A DNA stretch of 64,000 bases, from contig NZ_SGUC01000010.1 in NCBI RefSeq assembly GCF_005435165.1, forward strand, positions 1 through 64,000. Direction: 5' to 3'. This stretch comes from Halorubrum sp. GN11_10-6_MGM (GTDB lineage Archaea > Halobacteriota > Halobacteria > Halobacteriales > Haloferacaceae). Below, in pieces: positions 1 through 8,379 of the stretch. Below the pieces are notes generated by a model. That model was given only the letters and a program-made list of their open reading frames with translations. It searched no databases and was not told where the DNA came from. Positions within the stretch are counted from its first letter, which is position 1. Each line of letters starts with the position of its first letter. Made by a program: the position numbers and the translations under genes.

Positions 1-1948
1 GACCGATTCCGACCCAAACACATCTAGCGGAATCATCCGTGTCGGACACCGCTGACGCGGTGTCCTTGTCCTCTTCGACACGACAGCGACAGCTCGCCAG
101 TATCAACAATCTCCTACAGAAGAGCGTGCTCTCATTAATCCACGCATTTTCTAAGTAGGGATCTACCTCCTCCTCGAAGTAATCGACAGGATCTCTGCTA
201 AGTGGAACTCTCTCGCGTTGTCGCATACTCGTATCATGCTCAGGATTACCGTTTCCGTCGGTCACGATCTCCGCGTCGTCGTTCTGCTCGCCGAGCGCCC
301 GCTCGATCGCGTTATAAACGCTATTTCGCACGTCGACGCCGTTCATGTTGAACGCCAACTCTACATCGTTTATAAACTCGTCACGGTCCATCCACTGCTT
401 CTCGGCGTCCAGCGTCCGCAGCGCCTCCTTCACCGCCTCTTGGGTCTCCTCGTCGCGGTTCGTGAACGCGCGCTCGTCGTCGAGGCTCTCGATGCGCTCT
501 TCCGTGGCTTGGAAGCTCATCCGAAGCGGACGATCGATCACGATGCGCCGGTAGCCGAACTCTTCCGTGGGGACGACCTTCGAGCGCCCGTTCGCCTCCA
601 GATCGCCGAAGATACGCGAGATCTCGTCGATGTGTTCCTGCGCGAGTTCGTGGCGCTTCTCCCCGAGGCTCTCGTCCATCTCGGCGTAGAGGTCCTGCGC
701 GTCGATGAGTTGGACCACGTCTTCGCGCTCCTCGGGCTTGTCGTTCGAGAGCACCCAGATGTACGTGCGGATGCCCGTGTTGTAGAAGAGGTTCTCCGGG
801 AGGCCGACGATCGCCTCTAGCCAGTCGTTTTCGAGGATCCAGCGCCGGATCGCCGACTCGCCGCTGTTCGGACCGCCGTTGAACAGCGGCGAGCCGTTGA
901 ACACGACCGCGATCCGAGAGCCGCCCTCCTCTTGCGGCTTCATCTTGCTGATCATGTGCTGGAGGAAGAGGAACGCGCCGTCGTTGGTCCGTGGCGTCCC
1001 CGCGCCGAACCGCCCGCCGAACCCTTCTTCGTCGTGTTCGCGCTCGATCTCCTCTTTCACCTTCTTCCACGAGACGCCGAACGGGGGATTCGAGAGCATG
1101 TAGTCGAACCGCTGGCGCTTGAACCCGTCCTGCGTGAAGGAGTTGCCGTAGGCGATGTTGTCGGGCTCCTGCCCTTTGATCAGCATGTCCGAGTTACAGA
1201 CGGCGTAGGACTCGGGGTTCAGCTCCTGCCCGAAGACGTGAAGCCGGGCGTCGTTGTTGAGCTGGCGGACGTACTCCTCGGCGACGCTGAGCATCCCGCC
1301 GGTCCCGCAGGCCGGGTCGTAGACGGTGCGGACCGCGCCCTGCTCCGAGAGCGCCTCGTCGTCCTCCTGAAAGATGAGATTCACCATCAGCTCGATCACC
1401 TCGCGGGGCGTGAAGTGCTCCCCGGCGGTCTCGTTGCTGAGCTCGTTGAACTTCCGGATCAGCTCCTCGTAGATGTACCCCATCTCCTCGTTCGGGACCT
1501 CGTCGGGATGGAGGTCGATCTCCGCGAACTGGCGAACGACCTTGTAGAGCAGGTCGGCGTCGTCGAGCCGCTGGATCTGGTGTCCGAAGTCGAACTTCTC
1601 GAAGATCTCTTTCGTCTCCTCGTCGTACTGATTGATGTAGTACTGGAGGTTCTCCGCGATGTTGTCCGGGTCGTTACACAGCATTTCGAACGTGTACTCG
1701 CTCGTGTTGTACACCTCGGCGTCGGCGGCCTTCTTGAGCGAGGGAGCGACGTTCTCGATGCCCTGCGCCTGGAGCTGCTCGTAGCGTTCGAGGACCTCGT
1801 CTTTGTTCCGCGCCGTTACACAATCCAGACGTCGTAGAACCGTCAGCGGGAGAACAACCTTCTGATACTCCGACTGCTTGTAATCTCCTCTGAGGAGGTC
1901 GGCAATGGACCAAATAAAATCCGCCCGCTCGTTGAAGTTATCGACCAT
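1..1948 (-). CDS. hsdM: Type I restriction-modification methyltransferase subunit HsdM (partial, C-terminus apparently disrupted)
   Basis: This is the N6-adenine DNA methyltransferase subunit of a type I restriction-modification system, which methylates host DNA and with HsdS/HsdR makes the restriction complex. The frame is open from the ATG at 1948 to the window edge (649 codons). Residues 1-150 look like the HsdM N-terminal helical domain (start MVDNFNERADFIWSIADLL). SAM-binding motif DPACGTGG lies at about 211-218 and the catalytic NPPFG at 287-291. The C-terminal segment VPLSRDPVDYFEEEVDPYLE is typical, but after 'NAWINEST' (about base 125) the expected conserved tail (of the type 'VGYEI..TR.FYEYEPPR') is absent. 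It is replaced by Cys/Arg-rich sequence unlike the family, and base composition turns A+T-rich. I infer an insertion or rearrangement there. The partner genes hsdS and hsdR would lie beyond the left edge. Function is clear; intactness is doubtful. Confidence 0.9.
   Translation of the reverse strand, partial: MVDNFNERADFIWSIADLLRGDYKQSEYQKVVLPLTVLRRLDCVTARNKDEVLERYEQLQAQGIENVAPSLKKAADAEVYNTSEYTFEMLCNDPDNIAENLQYYINQYDEETKEIFEKFDFGHQIQRLDDADLLYKVVRQFAEIDLHPDEVPNEEMGYIYEELIRKFNELSNETAGEHFTPREVIELMVNLIFQEDDEALSEQGAVRTVYDPACGTGGMLSVAEEYVRQLNNDARLHVFGQELNPESYAVCNSDMLIKGQEPDNIAYGNSFTQDGFKRQRFDYMLSNPPFGVSWKKVKEEIEREHDEEGFGGRFGAGTPRTNDGAFLFLQHMISKMKPQEEGGSRIAVVFNGSPLFNGGPNSGESAIRRWILENDWLEAIVGLPENLFYNTGIRTYIWVLSNDKPEEREDVVQLIDAQDLYAEMDESLGEKRHELAQEHIDEISRIFGDLEANGRSKVVPTEEFGYRRIVIDRPLRMSFQATEERIESLDDERAFTNRDEETQEAVKEALRTLDAEKQWMDRDEFINDVELAFNMNGVDVRNSVYNAIERALGEQNDDAEIVTDGNGNPEHDTSMRQRERVPLSRDPVDYFEEEVDPYLENAWINESTLFCRRLLILASCRCRVEEDKDTASAVSDTDDSARCVWVGIG
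44..65. repeat. Perfect 9-bp inverted repeat with 4-base loop
   Basis: GGACACCGC (44-52) and GCGGTGTCC (57-65) form a perfect hairpin inside the A+T-richer, non-HsdM-like left end of the window. It may belong to a mobile-element end or to whatever replaced the HsdM C-terminus. No transposase is visible in the available sequence. Confidence 0.5.
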
Positions 1949-1974
1949 CTACTTCGTGACCAGAAACCACGTCT

Positions 1975-1990
1975 GAATAATAGTTTGGAC
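1975..1990 (-). promoter_or_regulatory. Putative promoter of hsdM
   Basis: On the minus strand an A+T-rich AAACTATTATT block lies about 27-40 bases before the HsdM ATG in otherwise G+C-rich DNA. That fits a TATA region giving a leaderless or short-leader transcript. Inferred from position only. Confidence 0.4.
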
Positions 1991-2051
1991 CTGTTGGTGC
2001 CGCGGCTCCGGGTTCGGGGACCGGCTCGGAATCCCGCGCGGACCGAGACGC

Positions 2052-2252
2052 TCACCGCCGCGCCACGATCCGCCCGGCCAAGACGCCGACGAGCGCGATC
2101 ATGCCCGCCATCGCGAGGTACAGCGCCAGCCCGATCGCCTCGCCGTTCGCGCCGTTCACGCCCGCCAGTCCGAGGAACGCGAGGGCGACGACGGCGTGGA
2201 GCGCGAGCACGCCGGACGGGACGTTCGCGCCGAGGTCGAATCCGATCTCCAT
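2052..2252 (-). CDS. Small two-helix membrane protein
   Basis: A 66-residue protein of unknown function. After the start MEIGFDLGANVPSG come two hydrophobic stretches (about residues 14-32 and 40-61) separated by the short polar turn GVNGANGE. It ends in a basic 'GRIVARR' tail, so both ends of the second helix are defined and a two-pass membrane topology is likely. It lies 103 bases upstream of hsdM on the same strand and diverges from the PQQ-repeat lipoprotein gene. Codon use matches its neighbours. No enzymatic motif or metal ligand is visible. Confidence 0.6.
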   Translation of the reverse strand: MEIGFDLGANVPSGVLALHAVVALAFLGLAGVNGANGEAIGLALYLAMAGMIALVGVLAGRIVARR

Positions 2253-2364
2253 ACGCGCGCTACGGCGAGCGGCGGAAAAAGTCGTCCGGTCACTCCGCGG
2301 ACCGGGAATCCCGCCCGCCGCCGGGGCGCCACACTAAAGCGACCCCGGCGCGACGGCTAGCCCG

Positions 2365-3666
2365 ATGACCGACGCCCCCTCCCGACGCGAGTGGCTCGCC
2401 GCGGTCGGCGCGGCGACGGCGACCGCCGCGGCCGGCTGCGCCTCCCTCGACAGTCCGCCGGTCGACCGCGAGCGGGACGCCCCCGACGTCGAGCCGGGGG
2501 CAGGAGACCCGACGCCGCAGACGTTCCCCCCGGGCGTCGCGCAGTTCCGCGGGTCGCTGGAGCGGTGGGGGTACTACCCCGACGAGACGGTCCCCGACGC
2601 GGTCGAGGAGGCGTGGCGGGTCCCCGAGGTGAACACCGGCACGCACAGCGCGGCGAAGGCGAGCGCGGTGCCGACCCCCGACGGCGGCGTCGTCCTCCCG
2701 GGCGACACGGGCGACCTCCTCGCGATAACGGCCGACGGCGACGTCCGCTGGCGCGGCGAGACGAACGCCGGGGGGCGCGGGATTCACGGCACGCCCGCGG
2801 TCGCGGACGGCCGCGCGTACGTCGGCGCGTACGACGGCGTCTGCTACGCGTTCGCGCTCGACTCCGGCGAGCTCGACTGGTCGACGGACCTCGGCGGCTC
2901 GATCGGGTCGAGCCCGCTGTACCTCGACGGCGAGCTGTACGTCTCCGTCGAGTTCCCGGACCCCGAGGGGCGCATGTTCGCGGTCGACGCGGCGACCGGC
3001 GACGTGACGTGGGAGGAGCCCGACCACCGCCCCACCGACCACCCGCACTCCTCGCCCGCCGTCTCGCTCGACGCCGGGCGGATGGTGTGCGGCTCGAACG
3101 ACGGCTACCTGTACTGCTGGAGCTTCCCCGGTCTGGAGTTCCAGTGGCGCTTCGCGACCGACCCGCCGAGCTCGAACCAAGGAGAGATCAAGGGTCCGAT
3201 CGCGACGTACGACGGCGCCGCCTTCTTCGGCTCGTGGGATTTCAACGTGTACCGTGTGGATCTCGCGACGGGCGAGGAGGACTGGCGCTTCGAGACGGGC
3301 GACCTCTCGATGACGGGGCCCGCGATCGACCCCGAGCGCGACGTCGTGTACATGGGGAGCCACGACGACCACCTGTACGCGCTCGACGCGTCGACGGGCG
3401 AGATGGAGTGGCGCTTCCGGACCGGGCGCCCGCTCACCGGCTGCGCGACGGCCACGGGCGACCGCGTCCTGACGGGCTCGAAGGACGGCACCCTCTACGC
3501 GCTCGAGGCCGACTCCGGCGAGGAGGTGTGGCGCGTCGAGCACGACGGGTGGATAACCAGCGCGCCCCGCGTCGTCGACGGGGACATCTACTACGCCGAG
3601 CGCGCCCCGGACCCGGACGGCGGCGACGCCGACGGCGGCGGGTACAAGCTCGTCGCCGCGGAGTGA
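2365..3666 (+). CDS. Tat-exported PQQ-repeat beta-propeller lipoprotein
   Basis: A 433-residue exported protein. The N-terminus carries a twin-arginine signal (SRREWLAAVGAATATAAAG) followed by a lipobox-like AAGC, so it is probably translocated folded through the Tat pathway and lipid-anchored on the outer face of the membrane. The rest is about seven blades of the PQQ/quinoprotein type, each with a 'YALDASTGEMEWRF'-like strand pair, for example near residues 320-345 and 360-385. The blades lack an obvious dehydrogenase active site, so a binding or scaffold role is as likely as enzymatic PQQ use. The C-terminus is a short Asp/Gly-rich segment. It stands alone between small genes on the opposite strand. 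Confidence 0.85.
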   Translation: MTDAPSRREWLAAVGAATATAAAGCASLDSPPVDRERDAPDVEPGAGDPTPQTFPPGVAQFRGSLERWGYYPDETVPDAVEEAWRVPEVNTGTHSAAKASAVPTPDGGVVLPGDTGDLLAITADGDVRWRGETNAGGRGIHGTPAVADGRAYVGAYDGVCYAFALDSGELDWSTDLGGSIGSSPLYLDGELYVSVEFPDPEGRMFAVDAATGDVTWEEPDHRPTDHPHSSPAVSLDAGRMVCGSNDGYLYCWSFPGLEFQWRFATDPPSSNQGEIKGPIATYDGAAFFGSWDFNVYRVDLATGEEDWRFETGDLSMTGPAIDPERDVVYMGSHDDHLYALDASTGEMEWRFRTGRPLTGCATATGDRVLTGSKDGTLYALEADSGEEVWRVEHDGWITSAPRVVDGDIYYAERAPDPDGGDADGGGYKLVAAE

Positions 3667-3688
3667 GCGGGCGCCGCCGCGTAGCCCG

Positions 3689-3886
3689 TTACAGCACGTC
3701 GCCGATCCGGACCGGCTCCCCGTCAAGCTCGGGGTCCTCGGCGACGATCGTCAGGACCTCGTGGTCGGTGACGTCTCGGTACGACTTCCCGGTCGCCTCC
3801 TCGATCAGCGTCTTCTCCAACTCGAACTCGGTCCCCTCGTAGACGACGTCGACCCCGCGGTCGATGAACGTCAGTTCGGTGCTCAT
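3689..3886 (-). CDS. DUF5800-type small haloarchaeal protein
   Basis: A 65-residue soluble acidic protein that I recognise from memory as a haloarchaea-specific family (DUF5800), with the typical core 'GVDVVYEGTEFELEK' followed by 'EEATGKSYRDVTDHEVL'. Function is unknown. There are no Cys, no membrane segment and no catalytic motif. The gene converges on the propeller lipoprotein gene (22-base gap) and is followed upstream by another small haloarchaeal gene on the same strand. The ATG at 3886 gives the family's usual length. Confidence 0.7.
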   Translation of the reverse strand: MSTELTFIDRGVDVVYEGTEFELEKTLIEEATGKSYRDVTDHEVLTIVAEDPELDGEPVRIGDVL

Positions 3887-3977
3887 GCGTCGGCGTAGGC
3901 GGCGAATCTGTAAAAGGAGCGCGACACGGGCCGGTCGCCGTTTCGACGCCGAGGACGAGATCCGCTCGGCCGATCGA

Positions 3978-4154
3978 CTACTCGTCGTCGTCGCGCATCT
4001 CGGAGAGACGACCGACGAGGTCGTCGGTGTCGGCGTCGCCCTCGATCGAGACCTCCCCGTCGTGGTCGTTCTCGTGGACGTTCACCGCGTCGTCCTCGTC
4101 GGTGTCGACGTCCTGGTCCTTCTGTTCGCTCTCGTCGTACGATCCGAATCCCAT
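3978..4154 (-). CDS. DUF5786-type small acidic haloarchaeal protein
   Basis: A 58-residue, extremely acidic protein beginning MGFGSYDESEQKDQDVDTDE, which I recognise as a haloarchaeal family (DUF5786) whose members start with exactly this 'MGFGSYDESEQ' motif. This decides the start: the ATG at 4154 is used rather than the in-frame GTG nine bases upstream. The last 20 residues (VSIEGDADTDDLVGRLSEM) could form a short helix. Function is unknown. It is transcribed divergently from the bactofilin-like gene. Confidence 0.7.
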   Translation of the reverse strand: MGFGSYDESEQKDQDVDTDEDDAVNVHENDHDGEVSIEGDADTDDLVGRLSEMRDDDE

Positions 4155-4281
4155 AGGCGCCACTTCGGCGGGGCACTGAAAAGCGCGGCGACCGTGATCC
4201 GCCGCGGTAGGAGTTCACGTGCCGAGAGGTGCCGGGCCGGAGGCGGCGCGCCCGCGTCCGACGCCCGTCCGACGCCCCGTA

Positions 4282-4292
4282 CCGTTTATACG
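4282..4292 (+). promoter_or_regulatory. TATA box of the bactofilin-like gene
   Basis: CCGTTTATACG is centred 27 bases before the GTG at 4314, the spacing expected for a leaderless haloarchaeal transcript. It supports the choice of that GTG over upstream in-frame starts. Confidence 0.6.
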
Positions 4293-4313
4293 CGCGGGGC
4301 GACTGCTCCCGGT

Positions 4314-5468
4314 GTGTCGCTGCGAGGAGACGGTCCGATAGAGGAGCTCGCGATCCCCTCGGGGACGACCGTCGAGGAGCACGACGTCGTCGTCGACGGC
4401 GACGTGCTCGTGGGCGGGCAGTCTACCGTCGAGCTCGGCGTTCGCGGCCGCAACGTCGCGATCGGCGAACGCGTGCGCGTCGCCAACGACATCGAGGCGG
4501 AGGGCGACTGCCGGCTGGACACCTGGTGTTCCGTCGACGGCAACGTGCTGGTCGGCGAGGACGCCTACCTCGGCGAGCGAGTGACGGTCACCGGCCGCCT
4601 GATGGTTTCGGGCGACCTCGACATCGGCGACGACGTGACGATCGAGGAGGGGTTCGAGGCCAACGGCTGGATCGTCATCCGCAATCCCGTCCCGACGATC
4701 GTCTTCTACTTCATCGTCCTCTCGCAGCTGTTACGCGTCGGCGAGACCGACGCCGCCGACGAGCTGGCCGAGGCGCTCGCCGACGGCGACGACGTCCGCG
4801 ACCCCCTCTTGATTCCGCGGAGCGCCGAGATCTCCGACGACGCGTGGCGCGTGTCGACGCCGGCGACGGTCGGCGACGACTGTCGCCTCCACGGCAACCT
4901 CCGCGCGGCGTCGATCCGCGTCGGGGAGCGCAACGAGGTGTTCGGCTCGCTGCGCGCCCGCGAGGACGTCACCGTCGGCGCCGAGACGATCATCCACGGC
5001 GACGTGACCACCCGGGGCGGAACCGTGACAGTCGAAGCCGGGGCGCGCGTCCTCGGCGACGTCTCCGCCGGCGATCTCGTGGTGTACGACGGCGCCGAGA
5101 TTCAGGGGACCCTCCGGGCCCGCGGCGAGATGAAGCTGATCCAAGCGACCGAAGACGAGGGCGAGACCGACGAGGCGGGCGAAGCGGGTGCCGGAGAGGC
5201 GGGCGAATCGAACGAAGCCAACGCTGGCCAATCCGACGAACCCGGGGACGAGGAAGCGGACGATACCGATGCCGAGAACGGCGAAACGAGCAAGAACGGC
5301 GAAACTGACGAATCTGGGGCCGACGCCGGCCGCGAACCGGACGACGACGACCACGAATCGGACACTGACGCCGACTTCGACGACGACGCCGACGCCGAGG
5401 CGACCCCGACGGTGAAGGCCGACGCGGGGTCGACGACGGACGGGACTGGGCCCGAGGACGCTTCCTGA
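4314..5468 (+). CDS. Bactofilin-like polymer-forming protein with acidic tail
   Basis: A 384-residue protein. Two right-handed beta-helix blocks of bactofilin/polymer-forming type (about residues 1-125 and 180-275; repeats such as 'VVDGDVLVGGQSTVELGVRG' and 'IIHGDVTTRGGTVTVEAGAR') flank a segment that begins with a hydrophobic stretch, PVPTIVFYFIVLSQLL (about 126-141). The last about 105 residues are an Asp/Glu-rich, presumably disordered tail. Bactofilins assemble into filaments at the membrane; here the hydrophobic stretch could serve as the membrane anchor. The GTG start at 4314 is chosen because a TATA box lies 27 bases upstream; an open frame continues further 5' but has no family similarity. 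Confidence 0.75.
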   Translation: MSLRGDGPIEELAIPSGTTVEEHDVVVDGDVLVGGQSTVELGVRGRNVAIGERVRVANDIEAEGDCRLDTWCSVDGNVLVGEDAYLGERVTVTGRLMVSGDLDIGDDVTIEEGFEANGWIVIRNPVPTIVFYFIVLSQLLRVGETDAADELAEALADGDDVRDPLLIPRSAEISDDAWRVSTPATVGDDCRLHGNLRAASIRVGERNEVFGSLRAREDVTVGAETIIHGDVTTRGGTVTVEAGARVLGDVSAGDLVVYDGAEIQGTLRARGEMKLIQATEDEGETDEAGEAGAGEAGESNEANAGQSDEPGDEEADDTDAENGETSKNGETDESGADAGREPDDDDHESDTDADFDDDADAEATPTVKADAGSTTDGTGPEDAS

Positions 5469-5535
5469 CCCGACAGTCAGAACACATTCGCTCCGACTGG
5501 GCGAGTCTCAGAAGATTCCGCATTGGCGCCTAGAA

Positions 5536-5550
5536 AGCCGCTTTTTTCGT
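5536..5550 (+). terminator. T-tract, candidate terminator
   Basis: AGCCGCTTTTTTCGT contains six consecutive T, rare in this G+C-rich DNA, about 75 bases after the bactofilin-like stop codon. Archaeal termination commonly uses T-tracts. No hairpin is evident. Confidence 0.4.
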
Positions 5551-5684
5551 GGCGTTCCGAACGGGTCAACCGATAAACCGCCGCTCGTGCCGACGGTTAA
5601 CCCGATTTTACCCGATTTAATTTCACACAAATTCTAAACTGACACAAGGCACTTACAACAGGCACCGAAAGGGGCGGGTGCGTC

Positions 5685-6638
5685 ATGAGCAGAACGCTGA
5701 CGGCGACCCGCCGCGCCGCGCTGGCGGGACTGGGCGCGATCGTCGCATCGGGAAGCGTGACAGGCGTCGCCGCGGCCGCGGAGAGCGACTGGACCGTCGA
5801 GAAGACCGAGACAGACAGCACGCTTCACGACGTGGTGTCGGCGAACGCCGGTCGGTTCGCGGTCGGCGGCGGCGGCGTCCTCGCGGCGCGCGGCGCCGAG
5901 GGGTGGCGGACGCTCCGCGACGGCGGTCCGACCGGGAACGGGAACAACCTCTACGGCGCCGGCGTCACCGACGACGGCGAGCGCGTCTGGTTCGTCGGCG
6001 CGAGCGGGGCCATCGGCGAGTACGTCCCCGCGACGGACACGCTCGTGGACCACTCGGCGCCGATGGACAACACGAACAACTACAACGCGGTCGCCGTCAC
6101 CGGCGCCGCCGGCGAGGCGAACCTCTACGTCGCCGGCGACTCCGGGAAGATCTACTACAGCTTCGAGAACGGCGCGACGGGCACGTGGGACTACGTCACG
6201 CCGGGCAGCGGCTCCGCGCTCCCCGCGATCGACTTCCACGGCCCGCGGAGCGGGCACGCGATCGACACGAACGGCCGCGCGTTCGCCACCGACGACGGCG
6301 TCACGTGGAACGCGATCGGCATCGAGGACGCGAACGTGACGTTCTACGGCCTCGACAGCGACGCGCCGGACGACGTCGCCGTCTCCGGCGGCAACGGCGC
6401 CCTCCTGACGTACGACGGCGCGAGCTGGACGCCCGACGCGCTCGGCGACGCCGATCTCCTCGACGTCGAAACCGACGGCGAGACCGGCTACGTCGTCGGG
6501 GGCGGCGGCGTCGTTCAGGAGCTCACCGCCGACGACCGCGCGCTCCTCGACACGCCGACCGGGGAGAACTTGAACGCGGTCGACGTCGACGGCGACGCCG
6601 TCGTCGTCGGCAACAGCGGGACCGTCCTGGGCCGGTAA
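5685..6638 (+). CDS. Tat-exported Ycf48/BNR-like beta-propeller protein
   Basis: A 317-residue secreted protein. The N-terminus 'TATRRAALAGLGAIVASGSV' followed by AAAAES is a Tat signal with an Ala-rich cleavage region; there is no lipobox Cys. About seven short repeats of the form 'G..G.(I/V)' plus a strand pair follow, for example 'FAVGGGGVLAARGAEGW', 'LYVAGDSGKIYYSFENG', 'HAIDTNGRAFATDDGVTW' and 'VVVGNSGTVLGR'. These are typical of Ycf48/photosystem-II-stability or BNR-type propellers. Such proteins usually bind other proteins or glycans; no catalytic residues are evident. It stands alone, transcribed away from the bactofilin-like gene in the same direction. Confidence 0.8.
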   Translation: MSRTLTATRRAALAGLGAIVASGSVTGVAAAAESDWTVEKTETDSTLHDVVSANAGRFAVGGGGVLAARGAEGWRTLRDGGPTGNGNNLYGAGVTDDGERVWFVGASGAIGEYVPATDTLVDHSAPMDNTNNYNAVAVTGAAGEANLYVAGDSGKIYYSFENGATGTWDYVTPGSGSALPAIDFHGPRSGHAIDTNGRAFATDDGVTWNAIGIEDANVTFYGLDSDAPDDVAVSGGNGALLTYDGASWTPDALGDADLLDVETDGETGYVVGGGGVVQELTADDRALLDTPTGENLNAVDVDGDAVVVGNSGTVLGR

Positions 6639-6735
6639 CCGTCCCGACGGCTCCGGCCGCGCGCTGGCGCGCGCCGGCGACGAAATAGGTCTCGACGGTC
6701 CATACCCGCCGTCCGCGACCTATCGGGTCCCTCTC

Positions 6736-7506
6736 TCAGTCGCCGTCTCCGTCCGGGGCGGCGACGAACACCTCGTCGTCGAGCCGACCGCAGACCGCGT
6801 CGGCGAGCGTCCGAAGGTTCACCGTGTCCTCGCGGTTGTACGAGACGAGCGTCTCCAGCGCCGCCTCGTCCCCGCGCTCGTACTCGCGCCAGAGGCGGAC
6901 CGCGTCGCGCCCGGAGATGTCCGGCCGGTCGCGCTCGATCCCCAGCTGTTTCTCGATCGGTTTCAGCCCGCCCGAGAGCCCGATCCGTTTGGCGGGGTAC
7001 ATCAGGTCGAGGTGCGGCGTGTCGATCTCGACGTCGAACGAGGTCTCCAAGAAGGGCACGTCGAACCGCGCGCCGTTGAACGTCGCGAGCAGGCTCGCGT
7101 CCGCGAACTGCTCCCGGAGGCGCCGCGCGGTGAGGTCGTCCCCCGCGACCAGCGTCGTCGTCTCGCCGCCCTGATGGAAGCTGACCGTCGTCACGCGGTC
7201 GCGCCGCTCGTCGAGCCCGGTCGTCTCGATGTCGAAAAAGCAGGTCTCCTCGCGGAAGTTCTCGTAGAGCCGCCAGCGCTCGCCCGAGGGGAACGTCCGG
7301 TCGAAGTAGGCGGAATCGCCGTCGTCGAGCCGCGCGAGCGCCTCCGCGATGAACGACTCGATCCGGTCCGTCGTCGTCGCCCCCATCCCCGGCACGTCGA
7401 CCGCGGGATCGAAGTCGTCCCACGTCGTGACCCCTCGCTCCCAGAGGCGCCGTTCGGTCGTCTCGCCCACCCCCTCGACGGGGATGAAGCTGTTCTCGAT
7501 GCGCAT
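6736..7506 (-). CDS. RNase H-like (DEDD) nuclease with N-terminal helix-hairpin-helix
   Basis: A 256-residue protein. Residues 1-60 contain a helix-hairpin-helix-like sequence (VEGVGETTERRLWERGVTTW) of the kind that binds DNA. Residues about 85-240 form an RNase H-fold 3'-5' exonuclease domain of the YprB/RNase_H_2 type: 'FDIETTGLDE' (Asp and Glu metal ligands), 'LLATFNGARFDVPFL' and 'YNREDTVNL' supply the DEDD-style acidic residues. It probably trims or processes nucleic acid in repair or RNA turnover. The ATG at 7506 is taken as start; a long open frame upstream lacks similarity and overlaps other genes. It diverges from the GDPD gene. Confidence 0.8.
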   Translation of the reverse strand: MRIENSFIPVEGVGETTERRLWERGVTTWDDFDPAVDVPGMGATTTDRIESFIAEALARLDDGDSAYFDRTFPSGERWRLYENFREETCFFDIETTGLDERRDRVTTVSFHQGGETTTLVAGDDLTARRLREQFADASLLATFNGARFDVPFLETSFDVEIDTPHLDLMYPAKRIGLSGGLKPIEKQLGIERDRPDISGRDAVRLWREYERGDEAALETLVSYNREDTVNLRTLADAVCGRLDDEVFVAAPDGDGD

Positions 7507-7566
7507 GTCCGTCCCGGAGCGTCGCGCGGTGAAAAAGTCGGCGGGAGCCGGGCGCCCGGGGAGTGA

Positions 7567-7577
7567 CGAAAAGCTAA
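7567..7577 (+). promoter_or_regulatory. TATA-like box of the GDPD gene
   Basis: CGAAAAGCTAA lies about 30 bases before the GTG at 7603 in the divergent intergenic region. It is a weak match to an archaeal TATA element. Confidence 0.35.
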
Positions 7578-7602
7578 CGTCGTCCGAGCCGGAGGGAGTC
7601 AC

Positions 7603-8355
7603 GTGACTGACCGAGCGAACAGGCGGGGAGAAGACGCGAACGCCGAGGCGGATCGTACACCCCCCGCCGAAGCGACCCTGATCGGCCACCGCGGGTGCGC
7701 CGGACGGTCCCCCGAGAACACTGTCGCGGCCGTCGAACGCGCCGCGCCGCGCGTCGACGCCGTGGAGATCGACGTGCGCCGGTGCGCGAGCGGCGAACTG
7801 GTCGTCTTCCACGACGCCGAACTCGACCGCCTGACCGGGGCCTCCGGACGCGTCGCGGACGCCGACTGGGACGAGCTCCGCGAGCTGACGGTCCTCGACT
7901 CGGGCGAGCCGATCCCGCGGCTCCCCGAGATCCTCACCGCCGCGCCCGACGACCTTCTCGTCAACGTCGAACTCAAGGAGGCAGGGGTCGCGATCGACGC
8001 CCTCGACGCCGTCCGCGAGGCCGGCGTCGACGCGCTCTTCTCGTCGTTCCTGCCGAGCGAGCTGTCGGCGCTGCGAGACCGCGGCCCGGCGACGGCCCGC
8101 GCGCTGCTCGTCGCGGACGGGAACGCCGAGCGCGCGGTCGAGACGGCGACCGAACTGGGCTGTGTCGCGGTTCACCCGCCGATCGACGTCGCGACCGACC
8201 CGGGGTTCGTCGAGGTGGCACGCGAGGCTGGACTGGCGGTGAACGCGTGGACCGCGACCGACCGCGACGACGCCGAGCGGCTCCTCGCCGCCGGCGTCGA
8301 CGGGGTCATCGCCGACCGGTGGGACCTGTTGCCGGAGCCGTCGTCGCGGAGTTAA
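7603..8355 (+). CDS. Glycerophosphodiester phosphodiesterase (GDPD) family
   Basis: A 250-residue TIM-barrel enzyme that hydrolyses glycerophosphodiesters (lipid head-group turnover) to glycerol phosphate and an alcohol. The catalytic signature is complete: 'LIGHRGCAGRSPENT' (His-Arg-Gly and Glu, about residues 26-40), 'VEIDVRRCASGELVVFHD' (Glu, Asp metal ligands and second His, about 52-69) and 'NVELKE' (Glu). The first about 25 residues are a variable hydrophilic extension after a GTG start. It is probably cytoplasmic since no signal is present. The next gene (SRAP) follows after 24 bases on the same strand, so the two may be co-transcribed. Confidence 0.88.
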   Translation: MTDRANRRGEDANAEADRTPPAEATLIGHRGCAGRSPENTVAAVERAAPRVDAVEIDVRRCASGELVVFHDAELDRLTGASGRVADADWDELRELTVLDSGEPIPRLPEILTAAPDDLLVNVELKEAGVAIDALDAVREAGVDALFSSFLPSELSALRDRGPATARALLVADGNAERAVETATELGCVAVHPPIDVATDPGFVEVAREAGLAVNAWTATDRDDAERLLAAGVDGVIADRWDLLPEPSSRS

Positions 8356-8379
8356 GTGGCCGCGCGCCAAGTGGGACGT

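Noticed and set aside
932-1837. Long plus-strand open frame opposite hsdM
   Set aside because: Antisense shadow in G+C-rich DNA; the minus frame has clear HsdM motifs (DPACGTGG, NPPFG).
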